Below are positions 1 to 10,667 of a DNA stretch of 64,000 bases, piece by piece. The DNA is from Beroe forskalii (lineage: Eukaryota; Ctenophora; Nuda; Beroida; Beroidae), in NCBI GenBank assembly GCA_011033025.1, contig WFMF01000408.1, positions 42,501-106,500 on the forward strand. Reading direction: 5' to 3'. The notes under the pieces are model-generated. The model saw only the letters and a program-made list of their open reading frames with translations, was not told the DNA's origin and did not search any database. A program made the position numbers and the translations under genes. How positions within the stretch are numbered: position 1 is the stretch's first letter; each line of letters opens with the position of its first letter.

Positions 1-189
1 GAACTTTCGTCAATCCACTTAAGACCATCACGCACAATATCATCAAGCTTCGTCGACGATGGGCATAGGGAAAATATATAATATCAGGGTTTATTTAAAG
101 ATCGTTTAAAGTCATATGCGACTCTATTCCATAACATGAAACACCCTTCACAATGACTGTAAGATGGTATCACACAAATTGTAGATTAC

Positions 190-319
190 CTGATGTTTTA
201 GTTTTAGAACGAGGGCTATCAGGAAGCCTGATTCGCAGTTCTGGAACAATTCCACCTGCTTTAGGGTTGCTAAGTGCACGTGAATTGCCATCTCCGCTTG
301 GAGTTTATCTGGTAGGTAC
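190..319 (-). CDS. CNG gene 1 exon 6: C-linker
   Basis: This 130-nt exon follows GCCAG and ends CATCAG|GTAATC. Joined to either pore exon it completes a Lys codon and reads [20 protein letters not shown], then a helical segment ending LVLKLKHQ in phase 0. This is the conserved linker between S6 and the cyclic-nucleotide-binding domain. Next exons are beyond the left edge. Confidence 0.85.
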
Positions 320-3300
320 CTGGCAAAACAGTTTCTGAGGGGTGGCTAGGGGGTTGCTATTGGTGATAGAGAGGTTGCTAGAGGTGATAGAGAGGTTGCT
401 TGGGGGCTGCTAGTGGTGATAAAACGTTGCTAGAGGGTTGCTAGTGGTGATAGAGAGGTTGCTCGGGGGAGGGGGGGGGGCTTATGCTGTAAGAGTTGTT
501 AAGGCTGAAAGGATTGCTAGTGAACTACAGAGGTTGCTAAGAGTGAGAGATGTTGCTAGTGAACTACAGAGGTTGCTTACGGCGAGCAAGGTTGCTAGTG
601 AACTACAGAGGTAACTAAGGGCGAGAGGCTGTAAGATAGTTACAGTCAGTTCCAATCCGTTACTAGCTATTGAGTCACTACTTTGTGACTCACTAGCTAT
701 TGAGTCACTACCTAGTGAGTGACCTACATTGCATACGGCCCCATAGGTTTTAAGGGGGTTGCTAAGGTTGTCAGACTGACAGAAGTTGCTTAGGAGTTAC
801 AGTGGTTATAAGGGATGATAAAGGTTGCTAGGGTTGACTGAGGGTGTTATGGAGGGGGATTATTATTGAAAAGCAAGGTTTTTAAAGATAATGCAATCAC
901 AAATTGAACTTGACCAAACCCGTAAAAATCTTGATAAAACCCATTGAAATTCACACAGAACATTTCATATCACATTCACTACATAGCGCGAAGTATTCTA
1001 CTCCTATCAGCTACGAACCCCGAATTTAGCTGGTATAAAACACTATCAGGCGCTATATGTGAATCTATAGTGCATGCGTTGTATATTGCGTTTTCATGGA
1101 TGTATTTATCTTACAATCAAAGTAAGGTGGCTGGAAAGTAAGATAGTTGGAAAATGACTGATGCTAAAGTTTAGAATTTGAGAAAAATTAATGATATTGA
1201 TCTTGATGCTTTTTAAGTTAAATGCAAATCAATTTTGAGTTAATGCTAAACTTTCTTGGTAACCCATGATTGATTGACTTGTGACACCTAAGACGCTTTC
1301 GGTGAACTGATGGACTGACGGACTGTATTATCATTGGTCATATTATTATGGTGGAATTTGAAAAATGATAGTATGATAGTATTTAGATAATTCTGAAATT
1401 AAGATTTGATAAAATGGACGGGTACTCACTACTCCCTAATTAAATCCAATCAAAAGAATATTCTGATTCATATAGAATGAATCTGCCACAACTCCATGTA
1501 ACTTACTTTAACACATCCTCCTCCTCGAACGTGTGATTTTGTGCCCACAAATAGTCAAACCACCGGATGATTCTATTCTGAAGGTCCTTGCCCACATTCC
1601 GGTAGCCCATGTACTCCTTTAAATGGTCCAACCTGTCCTGGAACACGCTCCTATTGGCCCTTAAGTTCGTTATGATGTTCCCTATGTTACCGACCAGGGA
1701 AGCGAATATCATGACCCCAATGAGAAACACGATAGTCAGATACACGTACTCCCAGAGATCCTCCGGCTGGTCCATCTCCCCTATGGTAGTCATGGCCTGA
1801 GTGGACCAGTAAAGGGACAGGGCGTACTTCATCCCAGTATCTGCGTACTTGTTAGGGTTTCCGTCCCCGTCCACCATGGCCGGGTACAGGAACTTGCTCC
1901 TGTCCCCGGGGGTCCTGTCCGACATGATGGAGGTGGAGAAGAAGAAGTATATACAGGCATTCCAGTGCATGACGCCGAACATGAAGGTGAAAAGCACGAT
2001 CACCCGCCACGGGATGGGGAAGCTAGTCCGGCATTCCGTGCGGTCGTTCCACGCGATGAGACGGTGGAATTTGAGGAGTTTGGGGATGCGGACGAGGGGA
2101 GCGATGAAGAAACGGGAGTAGTCTACGGCGTACACTATCTGAAGATAGAAGAACAGTCGTGTTAGCGCTGTCAGTCGTGGTGGTTTTTGTCGTATACGTT
2201 AAGTTACTTACCCTGACTTACCGGTTGAATTTTTCGTCAGTTTTCGTGATTATTTTTTCAAAATATTTGCTTATTTCCAGTAAATAGGTACATTTTAAAA
2301 CGTCTGATTAGTGGATATAATGCATGTAATGTGCCATGAAGTGTGGTGTGATACATTGTGCCGTGTGGCTATGACGCGTGAGAGAGATATTGCTCTTTAG
2401 CTTTCTAGTTGCTTGAAAGGTTGCGTTCTGATGGCTTCCGTGCTTTTTCAGGGCAGACTAAATGATGTAAATGCTAATATGTTTGTAATAGATATGCTGC
2501 TGCCTGATAGTTAATATGCTTCACATTTGCACAACACAAACAAAGACTAAACGCCGCTCACGAGAAATAGGCGGTGCAACGTCATCAACTCACTTCATTG
2601 AGCTGTAATAATGACGTCATCCTACCCGCCTATTTCTCCTGCGCGGAGTATATAGGAGCAGGGCTAGCAAGACACCAGCAAGTGTACTAACTACTTCACG
2701 ACATATATCACAGAAATGCTACTAGTTACTACGTAATAGATGTGCTCATATTCTCAAGAGAAATACTGTGCTTTTTCAATCGGATATCAGCATGTAAAAT
2801 CCTCCTACATGGTTTCAGGGGGATTAACATTTTAAATCGCACATGGGCCCAAAAATGTAATTGTCAACGAACGAGTGGATTGCCAGTATTTCTCTCCAGA
2901 ATCCAGGGCTATATATGAAAATGCCAGTCAATCCCCAAGCACACACACACAAACAATCACACGCCCGCACGCAGCTCACTTCAAAACATCCTCTTCCTCG
3001 AAGGTGTGATTCTGTGCCCACAGGTAATCAAACCACCGGATGATCCGATTAGACAAGTCCTTTCCCACCTTCCGGTACCCCATGTACTCCTTAAGATTGT
3101 CTAGTCTGTCTTGGAACAAGTTCCTGTTAGCCCGGAGATTGGTGATAACGTTCCCAATGCTCCCCACGACGGAAGCGAATATCATGACCCCGACCAGGAA
3201 GACGAAGGTCAGGTAGAAGTACTCCCACACTTCAGTAGGTTGCTGTACTTCTCCTATTGTAGTCATGGTCTGGGTGCTCCAGTAGAGGGAGAAGGCGTAC

Positions 3301-6300
3301 TTCATGGGCAGAGTGTGGTATTTAGTGGGGTTCCCGTCCGGGTCCAGCGAGGGCGGGTAGATGAAGTTACTCCGTCCTTCAACGGACGTTACGTCCGGGT
3401 AGCCTTTCTCCACGATCTCAATAGAGAGGAAGTAGAAGAAGCAGGCATTCCAATGCATGACCAGGAGCATGGAGAGGGAGAGGACCCCAAGGCGGCTGAG
3501 GATCGGGTAGTTGGAAACACACTCGCTCCTGTCCACAAACTGCAGGAGTCGCCGGCCCTTCATCAGCTTTATCAGCCGGATGGAGGGAAGCGCGAAGGTG
3601 GGCGAGTCTAGGCCTGCCATAAGGTAGAATACCTGGGATTTAGGTCAGATATGATTTCAATTTTCAATGTGTGGACCACAGACGTTTTATTGGTTTATAT
3701 ATGCTTGGCGCGCTCACAATGCTTTACAGTTACATTTATACTGAAGTTATGAAAACGATTATGAAACTACGAAGTTACATGGCAGTGATCTGTGCTACAC
3801 TTGTTGTTGTTGGGCTGATTTTCTACTTGCACATATATGCGCACTAACGCAGATTTCAAGTTTAGCAGTTCCCAGATGGTGTGACTTGGTGATGGAATGT
3901 GAAGTTATAAATTCAAATTTGGGATTTGGTGTAGGTTTTGATAAATTATTTTCTTATCTGTGCCTCTCCCGTTGAATGTGTGGAATGAATTGGCAAACCT
4001 GAGTTGGCACGATGCTTATAATATCGATGTAGAACGCCATACTTTTGACGTATTTTCTGGAAAGTTGAGCAGTGTCCTTTACCAACAAGCCCCTTTCAAG
4101 AAACCCTGAAAATACGGATTTTACAGCGTTTTTGAGTGTGGAAGCTTGGTTTCTGATTTTTAATCAAGGTCCTTTGTTATTCATAGTAAAGTAGTAACTC
4201 TAATGAATCATCCCCTCGAAGTCGATAATTTGCATCCCCTCTATACTTGAAATCCTCTATTCCCCTCTAAACTTTGCATCCCCTCTGTTCTTGAAATCCT
4301 CTCCAAACATCACACTGACCTATTCTGAAGGAGGCGAAGAAGTCGAGGACATAGAGAAAGTCTGCGAGGATGTCTATAACCATCCAGGCAGTGAAGAAGC
4401 TGCCTTCCTCAAGTTCGCTGAAGGATACCCTTGCCGGGATGATGATAAAGTTGTAGAGGACTGCTAGTGAGATGATCGATAGCCAGTAGTAGTAGATATC
4501 TGAAATTAAAGAGGTGTCAGTAGGAGGAATCTGACTGTGGCGTTATTTAGAGGTTATTTTGTATCTCTTTGTTCGAGTTACTCTGCCTATGTTAGCCAAA
4601 GACTTTTCTCCAAAGTAAGCTAAGCACTAAGGAAATCAGGATAAAAAAGCACAGAATGACTGAAGTTGGCCTGAAAACGGGTTGAATGTAAAATGAAAGC
4701 TCACTGAATTCTCTTACCTGAAAAGGGGTCGAATACGAAGTGTCTGAAGAAGTTGATGAGAGAGTTGATGCCTTTGTCCTTCTTGCTGAGCGGCTTGTCC
4801 TCCCTGATGTCTGAAGCTGCCCCGAAGTTTAGTCTCTGGAGGAACTCATCCGGCTCCTGAAATGTGCATTTCTTTTAGTGAGAAGCTTTAAATATGGGAT
4901 TCATTTTAGTTAGAAGCTTGAAATGTGCATTTCTTTTAGTGAGAAGCTTTAAATATGGGATTTATTTTAGTGAGAAGCTTGAAATATTTGGTTCATTCTG
5001 TAAAATGCTTGAAATATGGGATTCATTCCGATGAGAAGCTTGAAATATGGCATTAATTTTAGTGAGAAGCTTAAAGCATGGGATTCATAAATATCAGTAC
5101 TGTACTAATTTATTCGCAAGTCCAATTAACTCTGAGCAATCAGAGTGCGGTTTCGCTGTAAACTCGCGCGCTGATTGGTCGATTTCAGGATCCTATCGGT
5201 AAGATGATACATCGCTTCTTTTGATTCTGCGTTCGAAAATTAGTGCATGAATAATGGGAAAAAAGTAACATCATTCGCCCCATACACCCATATTACACTG
5301 CATTTCGAATACTCAATTATAAAGAAAAAATCAAATTTAAACCAACCGTTCCTAAGACAGGAGAGTTAAAACTTATCGAAATCTCGCTCGACATGATTTC
5401 CAACAAACCAGAGATGACAATAGTAGAAAGCAATAAGTTCAGAACATAAGTAACACGCGTGGATCATACACGATATTGTAAAATGTTAACGATACCAGGC
5501 AATATATAGACATGTGTCAAAAAAGAGGATGTAGGCTGGGATCCCCGCACCCACTTATGCCTTATACTGCTGTACGTGGGTTACAATAAATACTGCAATA
5601 TAATGTACGCGACACTTTGGGGAGGGAGTGGACAATAATATATGTCCACGATCATGTGAAGTGGGCTGAGTTTTAGAGGAGGGATATTGTAAAATTTGTT
5701 TATGACTCTACACGGAAAGTGGGCGTGGTTGACGAGATGAATTCGTAATTTTAAATCATGATAATAACGTTTTTTTCATCCGCCTATACTTCATTTACCC
5801 ACAGGGAGACTAGTAATTTATTTAATCGCGCTAAAAAGATGTGGTTTGTTGTCAGCGACTGGCCACTCTAAACTTTTTAATTCACGATAATTTGACGTTG
5901 TACTGCGTAAATTTAGTCGTGTGCTGGAATAATTAGCAAAATTTTAGAATTTTAGGAGAGATTGTTTCAGAGGTTCGTTACATTGTTGTGCCGTACAACA
6001 TATGCATTGTTTTGGGTATTCGATCGAAGGAAACAATCATGTAGCATACATGATTATTGTAAGTCTTTCTTGGAGATAATTGGAGTATTTGGCCTTAAAT
6101 AATGAATTACGGATGTACAAGTAATTAGTAAATTACGAATGGTAAGCATACGACATCTTCGGTTAACTTCTACGATCTTCAATAGTTTTATGATTTTTGT
6201 AGACTTTTTGATAATTGATGCTGCCCACAATGACAGTAAGTCAGCATGTAGCAAGAGCAAGAAAGTACCTTATAACTATATTAAAACCGCATCATACAAA

Positions 6301-6811
6301 ATGTAACGCTCATTTCAAAAAATAAGAGCCTCGGAGAGGTATAATAACTTAAATAAGTCGTTATCTGTCGAAGTAGTGACCATAAACCGCACTCCACAAC
6401 TCACTCGGTCGCTAAAAAAAGCCTATGAGGGGTGTGGGGTACCTTACCTAACACACCTCTAGAGTCTAGGTGGCCAGTTTACCTTGTAAGGTACAAGTAC
6501 CTTGCATTAGAACGCCTGTATACCTTGTAAGGTACTTTACAAAGTGTCTTACACTAGGAATCCTTGTGTACCTTGTAAGGGACGAGTGCTGCGTGTCCGT
6601 TCCTCCTCCCACACTGCAGGATATCACTAGGCACCCCCGGGAGGGTTTTGTAGTAGATGGGGGCACTCCGACTCCGTTCTTTAGTACCCGGTATCATATC
6701 TCCCAGCTCCAGCGTGTTACCATGGTAACTCTCTCCATGGTGGTAAGGGTCACCATGGTAACCTTGTCCGTCGAATCCGTCGCCTCGGTAACCATAGTCC
6801 CCAATTATCAT
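190..6811 (-). CDS. CNGA-type cyclic nucleotide-gated channel, gene 1 (3' end off the window)
   Basis: This is the 5' part of a CNG cation channel subunit, a plasma-membrane channel opened by cyclic nucleotides. Exons read from the minus strand are 6572-6811 (leader, 80 codons from the first ATG), 4718-4856 (pre-S1), 4320-4499 (S1-S2), 3999-4105 (S3), 2980-3632 (S4-S6, version A), 1507-2138 (S4-S6, version B) and 190-319 (C-linker). All have AG/GT borders and phases that chain: 0, 1, 1, 0, 2, 0. Each counterpart occurs in gene 2 about 20.6 kb away. The cyclic-nucleotide-binding and coiled-coil exons would lie left of base 1. Family assignment rests on the TIGE selectivity filter, the linker motif [10 protein letters not shown] and the overall order of segments. 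The upstream neighbour is a NUDT18-like gene on the other strand. Whether genes 1 and 2 are true paralogues or alleles cannot be settled here. Confidence 0.88.
325..640. repeat. Degenerate GTTGCT/GTGATAGAGAG tandem repeat, gene 1
   Basis: Irregular units such as GGTTGCTAGTGGTGATAGAG and GTTGCTAGTGAACTACAGAG fill the intron upstream of the C-linker exon; the matching stretch is 20937-21190. Confidence 0.65.
1507..2138 (-). CDS. CNG gene 1 exon 5B: S4-S5-pore-S6-C-linker start, version B
   Basis: This 632-nt exon enters in phase 0 after CTTCAG and ends GTTAAA|GTAAGT in phase 2, the same phases as 5A. It encodes the same module with different S4 ([20 protein letters not shown]), S5 ([20 protein letters not shown]) and pore turret ([14 protein letters not shown]). 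S6 and the linker are close to version A, with the last 20 residues almost identical. There is no in-frame ATG at the start of the exon, as expected for an internal exon. The product is identical to that of 22091-22722. Confidence 0.9.
2549..2646. repeat. CRE-palindrome family, element 1
   Basis: Outer arms CGAGAAATAGGCGG and CCGCCTATTTCTC flank an inner pair AACGTCATCAA and TAATGACGTCA (a CRE core). It is in the CNG gene 1 intron between pore exons A and B. Confidence 0.65.
2980..3632 (-). CDS. CNG gene 1 exon 5A: S4-S5-pore-S6-C-linker start, version A
   Basis: This 653-nt exon enters in phase 0 after CCCAG and ends TTTTGAA|GTGAGC in phase 2. It encodes S4 ([15 protein letters not shown]), S5 ([18 protein letters not shown]), the pore helix and filter ([20 protein letters not shown]), S6 ([20 protein letters not shown]) and the start of the C-linker ([18 protein letters not shown]). 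The filter TIGE is that of a cation-conducting CNG alpha-type subunit. Its product is identical to that of 23569-24221. Exon 5B lies 841 bases downstream and has the same phases, so A and B look like alternative choices. Confidence 0.9.
3999..4105 (-). CDS. CNG gene 1 exon 4: S2-S3 loop and S3
   Basis: This 107-nt exon completes a Gly codon at its start and ends CCA ACT CAG|GT in phase 0. It encodes [20 protein letters not shown] followed by an S3 helix ending ISIVPTQ. The motifs match the CNG pattern Y/FLEQGLMV...L.PTD. It is the common upstream partner for both pore exons. Confidence 0.85.
4320..4499 (-). CDS. CNG gene 1 exon 3: S1 and S2
   Basis: This 180-nt exon runs phase 1 to phase 1. 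It begins [20 protein letters not shown] (S1) and contains [20 protein letters not shown] (S2), the usual CNG pattern of YYYWL..., an acidic loop and a LYVLD helix. The counterpart in gene 2 is at 24900-25079. Confidence 0.87.
4718..4856 (-). CDS. CNG gene 1 exon 2: pre-S1 segment
   Basis: This 139-nt exon lies between TTTCAG-type acceptor and GTAAGA donor, entering in phase 0 and leaving in phase 1. It encodes a charged cytosolic stretch that ends in [17 protein letters not shown], which leads into S1 as in other CNG subunits. The protein sequence matches the gene 2 exon at 25279-25417. Confidence 0.8.
4861..5092. repeat. 31-bp minisatellite in CNG gene 1 intron 1
   Basis: About seven diverged units of TTTAGTGAGAAGCTTGAAAT-type sequence, partly arranged as 62-bp dimers. 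It starts directly at the exon 2 acceptor side. Confidence 0.7.
5134..5180. repeat. CCAAT inverted-repeat family, element 1
   Basis: Arms GAGCAATCAGAGTGCGGTTT and AAACTCGCGCGCTGATTGGTC-type sequence surround a 6-base spacer. Matched by 25760-25806 in copy 2. Confidence 0.55.
6476..6580. repeat. Palindromic TACCTTGTAAGGTA array at the exon 1 donor, gene 1
   Basis: At least three units of TACCTTGTAAGGTAC occur, the last one overlapping the exon 1 splice donor (read on the minus strand as AAG|GTAC). Each unit therefore carries a donor-like string on both strands. Confidence 0.6.
6572..6811 (-). CDS. CNG gene 1 exon 1: Gly/Tyr/His-rich cytosolic leader
   Basis: This 80-codon stretch starts at the first in-frame ATG (6811) and ends at the donor AAG|GTACAC, phase 0. 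The first third is rich in Gly, Tyr, His and Asp ([18 protein letters not shown]), followed by a basic and proline segment ([18 protein letters not shown]). It is kept open and nearly unchanged in the second copy (28421-28660), which supports coding. The frame stays open upstream of the ATG for 25 codons, so an upstream acceptor is possible. The start is therefore a choice, not a proof. Confidence 0.65.
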
Positions 6812-7017
6812 CAGTCGAGGCTCAATTTTAGGGCTGGATGTATGGCAACGAGTAACACGCCTTCCTTGTCAATTATCAGGGCTTTGAATCACAAAAATCT
6901 CATCGTCTTCAAAAGCAGAGTGTGTGGAGCAAAAGAATGGTAGGTACATAATATAGTGGTGTAATGAAATGAAAAGTATTCTATGTTACGAACATTCGAG
7001 GAGTCTCCTTCAATCGC

Positions 7018-7184
7018 GGGGCCCCTTTTTTTCTTTTTTTAAAAAACCCCCCCTCTTTAAAAAATTTTAAACCCCCCCCTTGGGGGGGGCCCCAAATAAA
7101 ATTTTTTTGGCCCTTTGGGGGCCCAAAAACCTATTTTTTTCCCAAACCCCTTTTAAAAAAAAGGTTTTTTAAAGAAAAAAAAAG
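7018..7184. other. Low-quality-looking homopolymer patchwork at the duplication edge
   Basis: The stretch is made of runs of G, C, T and A of three to nine bases with almost no other structure, unlike anything else in the window. It looks like the tail of a poor sequencing read rather than biological sequence. It starts exactly where copy 1 of the duplication stops. Confidence 0.75.
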
Positions 7185-7341
7185 TTCATGGCAGGAAGCA
7201 GATTGTGCAATCAAGTTAATCATATCTTCTTCTTCTTCATACCATATCTTATCATATCTTATCATATCAATCTTGATTAGTTGATAAAGTAGAATACTAT
7301 CTTTAAATGTGTACCTACAATTGAACCTCTCCAACCTTCAG

Positions 7342-10300
7342 GAAAACAAGCTGCATTGATGAGGAATTGCTGCTATATTGTTGCTGCTGTAATCTTAGCT
7401 GATGATAAGGTGAATTTAACTGTTTTATAAACTGACTGGAAATTATGAACTCCGAAAATTAAGAAGGCAAAATATTAGGCAACACCAAATTAAGCAATTT
7501 TATTCACTTTTGTGTAGTTTTAAAATGTCATATCAATTTTTGATGTGACACCAATTTTTGATGTTACACCAAATGATGCATTTATTGCGACCTGAGTGCT
7601 TAATTTTCTGCATGCCATTGTCCAAGCCTTATCCAAAATAACTAAGAGTTAATTTGATTTCACCACAAAGTTGCCACAGACTTTGTCCCAGTGTTGGATT
7701 GAAACAAATTTGTTAGAATCATTCTACCAGCTCACTGATTTTTTTGGACAACAACCTAAACTCATGCACAAAATCAGTAAAACTTTGCCGAATCATCTGG
7801 AGACTGGATTTATGGATTATTCATAAGAACATGAGCTCCCTAAAACATTGGTAGATACTACTTTCAATTCTGAAATTGTCTCGAATTCAGATACCTTTGG
7901 CAAAGATCATCTGATTTTGTTGGGTTAGCAATCTTTAGTTAAGTTCACCAATCAGCCAATAATGACGTTTCGAGTTGACCGTTTACATACACACTGATAG
8001 GTCTATATCATGACGATATAATATGGGGATCCTGCAGGTTAACTAACTGTAATGCTCCTGTCCAGGTAGAAAACTTTTTAAACGCCCAGAGGAGACTAGC
8101 CTTGTCCCACACAGTAAGAAACCCCTTAGGAATGATTGACATGTTTCATACTATATATCATCAGGATTCTCAAATTTGACTGTAAAAGGTAGTGTTGTAA
8201 AGTATACAAGTTCCTTCCCAGGTGCTGCTGATCCAGGAAGCTAAGAGCTCGTGTAGAGGACAGTGGTACCTGCCTGCTGGTAGAGTGGAGCCTGGTGAGA
8301 CCCTTTGTGGAGCTGTGGTGAGGGAGGTGGAGGAGGAGGCGGGGTTACAACTCACTCCTACCAGGGTGGTCTGTGTGGACGGAGATGCTCCGGGGTAGGG
8401 ATGCTAGACATGTTAAGTCCATCTTAAATATTTAAAGTCCATCTTACATGTTTATTCGATTTTACATGTTTACACTTTACTAGATTTTGCTTGTTTAGTC
8501 GATTTTACTTGTTTACTATTTAGTCCATTTTACATGCTTTGTGGGTTTTACATGTGTCTAGTCGATTGTTCATGTGTAATCGATTGATACACCAATTTCG
8601 TACCTGGTTATTGACTCATTTACCACTTCAGGTGGATGCGAGTGAGTTTCTCTGGAGATGTGACAGGAGGAACTCTTAAAACCCAGCCAGATAAGGAGAG
8701 CCTTCAGGCGCAGTGGTTTCCTGTGGCAGATGTACTCGGCTTACTTGTGGACCTAAGGTGTGCGTCCATTCATGTTATAGTGCAATGTCGCACTTTTACT
8801 ATCGTTGAGGACAATAATATATAGCATCTATCATTTTGTTTCAGATAATTTATTTCACATCAAGGTATTAGCTATTAGAATCGCCATGCTTTTGAAATCA
8901 TATCAATGCATGAGAATGTACGTGAAAATAGCATGATGAAAGACGGCAGTGCTGTTAATAACGACGCAGTATTCATCACTACTTTCCTTTACAGTCGACG
9001 AAATGTGACTATGGTACCATTACTTACTCCCAGGAAACGCGATTCGCGATCTCACTTCTGGAATGGGACCGAATTCAAGAGTAATTTGGGGTAAAGTTGG
9101 GAAAATGTTGTCTGACTGTAAAGGTGTTTTCAAAAAGGCCCCACGATATGTGATAGGCCGCCATGAAATCAAAGTTACAAATCCTGTATTCGGCTTAGAA
9201 AAATGATTCTTGCCGAAATTATTTCAAGAACAAATATCGATTCTCCCCCCCCCCCCATCTATGTATTTCGGTATTCAGCTGTTATTATTTTAGTTCCTGT
9301 TTGAAAGTCCAGTAGGTTCTACATGTCTTAAGTGTCATACAGAATTCATGTGGATTGTATAAGGATATTGCTTACTTTATACATGCGTATACTAGCTTCA
9401 TACATGAGTATACTAGCTTATTCATTACTAACACAGCAGATACAGGATTTGCTTCAGGATTGGTCCAAGAGAGACGCGATAACCATCCCACATTTTCTTT
9501 CAGAGAAAATGAAGTTAATAGATGGCTGCGTTGAGAAAGTCAATTGTATTTTGCCGATATTTCTGGAATTTTCCCAAGAATCAATCATTTTCTCTGCTAT
9601 CTATTGCCCCCCCCCCCATTTTTTGAGGGAAAACGGTGGTTAGAAATGAAGGATGGTCCCAATCCATGGTAACTCCATGGATCAATATTCAATGACCATG
9701 GGGCTTGGACTTTCATTGATGTCAAAAAATTAAAAATAATTTGTTTTAAATATTTCGGGTAGTTATTCCAGAATGATTTTCCTGACCAATTTTCAGGACA
9801 TAATGGATGTCTCTGCTTTTTGCCAAAAAGCAATCTGGTCGCACTTTTAATATTTTGTAAACGTAGGGCGCGAAACATATTCTTTGACTGCCATCTTTCC
9901 CGCGAATAAATTTTCCCACGCGCGCGCCTTAAATTACGAACGGGCGCGCTCCAGTTGCGGCTGGCTCCAGCTCTAGCTCTCTTGATCGGGCACATAAAAA
10001 ACTTCTGAAGATAAAAGAGAATTTAACTCGTTTAAAAAAATTATAGGTATATCTTAAAATCAGGGCGAAAGACATATTGCCCCTTATCAAAGAAGCAGTG
10101 AGACAGAAGGAAGTTAATTTCACTGGAATCATGCCAACATTGGTTTCCCGAAGAAACTTCACTATAACCCTGATCATACTCTCCTATTCACCGAATCAGT
10201 AAGTGTGGAATGATTTAACTTCAAGTTTGCATTAAGGATGAGGATAAAACGTCAATTTTCCCCGAACATTTTTGCTCTCTGTACTCTTTTTTCATTCCTT

Positions 10301-10667
10301 CGCGGAAATATTGGTTATCAACACTAATATCCGCCTTACAGTGACATCGTCAAGGTGCTGGTATCTAACGTTGATGATCTGCCTCCCTCTGCCGCTCTAC
10401 CAGATACGTTTGAGAGTCAACGAACACAGACCAGTTTCATAAAACTCTCAATGGTCCTCATAGAAGTGAGTCAATCTCAAAATTCGTGAAAATTGCCGGT
10501 TTACTTGTTCACATTTCTGACAGAGTTATGGATGGTGTACTTTTTGGAATGATTGATTCAGGTTATAAGTCAAGCTAGCAAATTACCATTTTCAGGACAT
10601 GGGTATCAAGTATTCAGATCTGTCTTTTCACGGGGTTCTCACTCTTGCTCACGACCCAAGCCAGAAG
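7342..10667 (+). CDS. NUDT18: NUDT18-like Nudix hydrolase (incomplete gene model)
   Basis: The product is a Nudix hydrolase of the NUDT18/MTH3 type, which in vertebrates hydrolyses oxidised nucleoside diphosphates. Exons seen: 7342-7409 ([16 protein letters not shown]), 8222-8394 (VLLIQEAK, then the Nudix box), 8632-8757 ([19 protein letters not shown]), 10342-10465 ([20 protein letters not shown]) and 10596-10667 ([14 protein letters not shown]). The first three chain in phase, as do the last two. The Nudix box is complete: GRVEPGE, seven residues, REVEEEAGL, carrying the metal-binding Glu residues. The order and motifs match vertebrate NUDT18, including the C-terminal region outside the Nudix fold. 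The first exon would fall in or before the low-quality run at 7018-7184. At least one exon between 8757 and 10342 (perhaps near 9440-9500) and the last exon were not resolved. Confidence 0.8.
8222..8394 (+). CDS. NUDT18: NUDT18-like exon with the Nudix box
   Basis: This 173-nt exon between CCCAG and GG|GTAGGG (phase 0 to 2) encodes [20 protein letters not shown] and the rest of the catalytic Nudix helix. The reading is on the plus strand; a shorter minus-strand ORF overlapping it is a shadow. Confidence 0.88.
8632..8757 (+). CDS. NUDT18: NUDT18-like exon after the Nudix box
   Basis: This 126-nt exon after TTCAG encodes [20 protein letters not shown] and then [10 protein letters not shown], matching the strand that closes the Nudix fold in NUDT18. 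The donor is AAG|GTGTGC. Confidence 0.82.
10342..10465 (+). CDS. NUDT18: NUDT18-like exon, C-terminal region
   Basis: This 124-nt exon after TTACAG encodes [20 protein letters not shown] and ends KLSMVLIE at GAA|GTGAGT. It resembles the NUDT18 C-terminal segment VLVGTV...LP. Confidence 0.7.
10596..10667 (+). CDS. NUDT18: NUDT18-like exon, C-terminal region, last one seen
   Basis: This 72-nt exon (phase 0-0) after TTTCAG encodes [20 protein letters not shown] and PSQK, ending AAG|GTAAGG. The segment [11 protein letters not shown] aligns with GLLGLQHLGRD of NUDT18. Confidence 0.68.

Larger units (their letters stand above)
1..7017. repeat. Segmental duplication, copy 1
   Basis: Bases 1-7017 match 20618-28869 along their whole length, with substitutions and many small insertions or deletions in introns and near-identity in exons. 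Both hold the same CNG exons in the same order and strand. The match continues off the left edge. On the right it stops abruptly after CTTCAATCGC at 7017, where low-quality-looking sequence begins. Confidence 0.93.

Noticed and set aside
3111-3611. 166-codon plus-strand ORF opposite CNG exon 5A
   Set aside because: It is the antisense shadow of a GC-richer coding exon; the matching ORF in copy 2 is shorter and not conserved in protein.
9440-9506. Possible NUDT18-like exon ([20 protein letters not shown])
   Set aside because: The peptide would suit the expected position, but its acceptor phase does not match the exon ending at 8757, so it is only mentioned with the gene and not listed as an exon.
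9597-9995. 132-codon minus-strand ORF
   Set aside because: It crosses a C run and GCGC-rich sequence, with no domain and no splice context.
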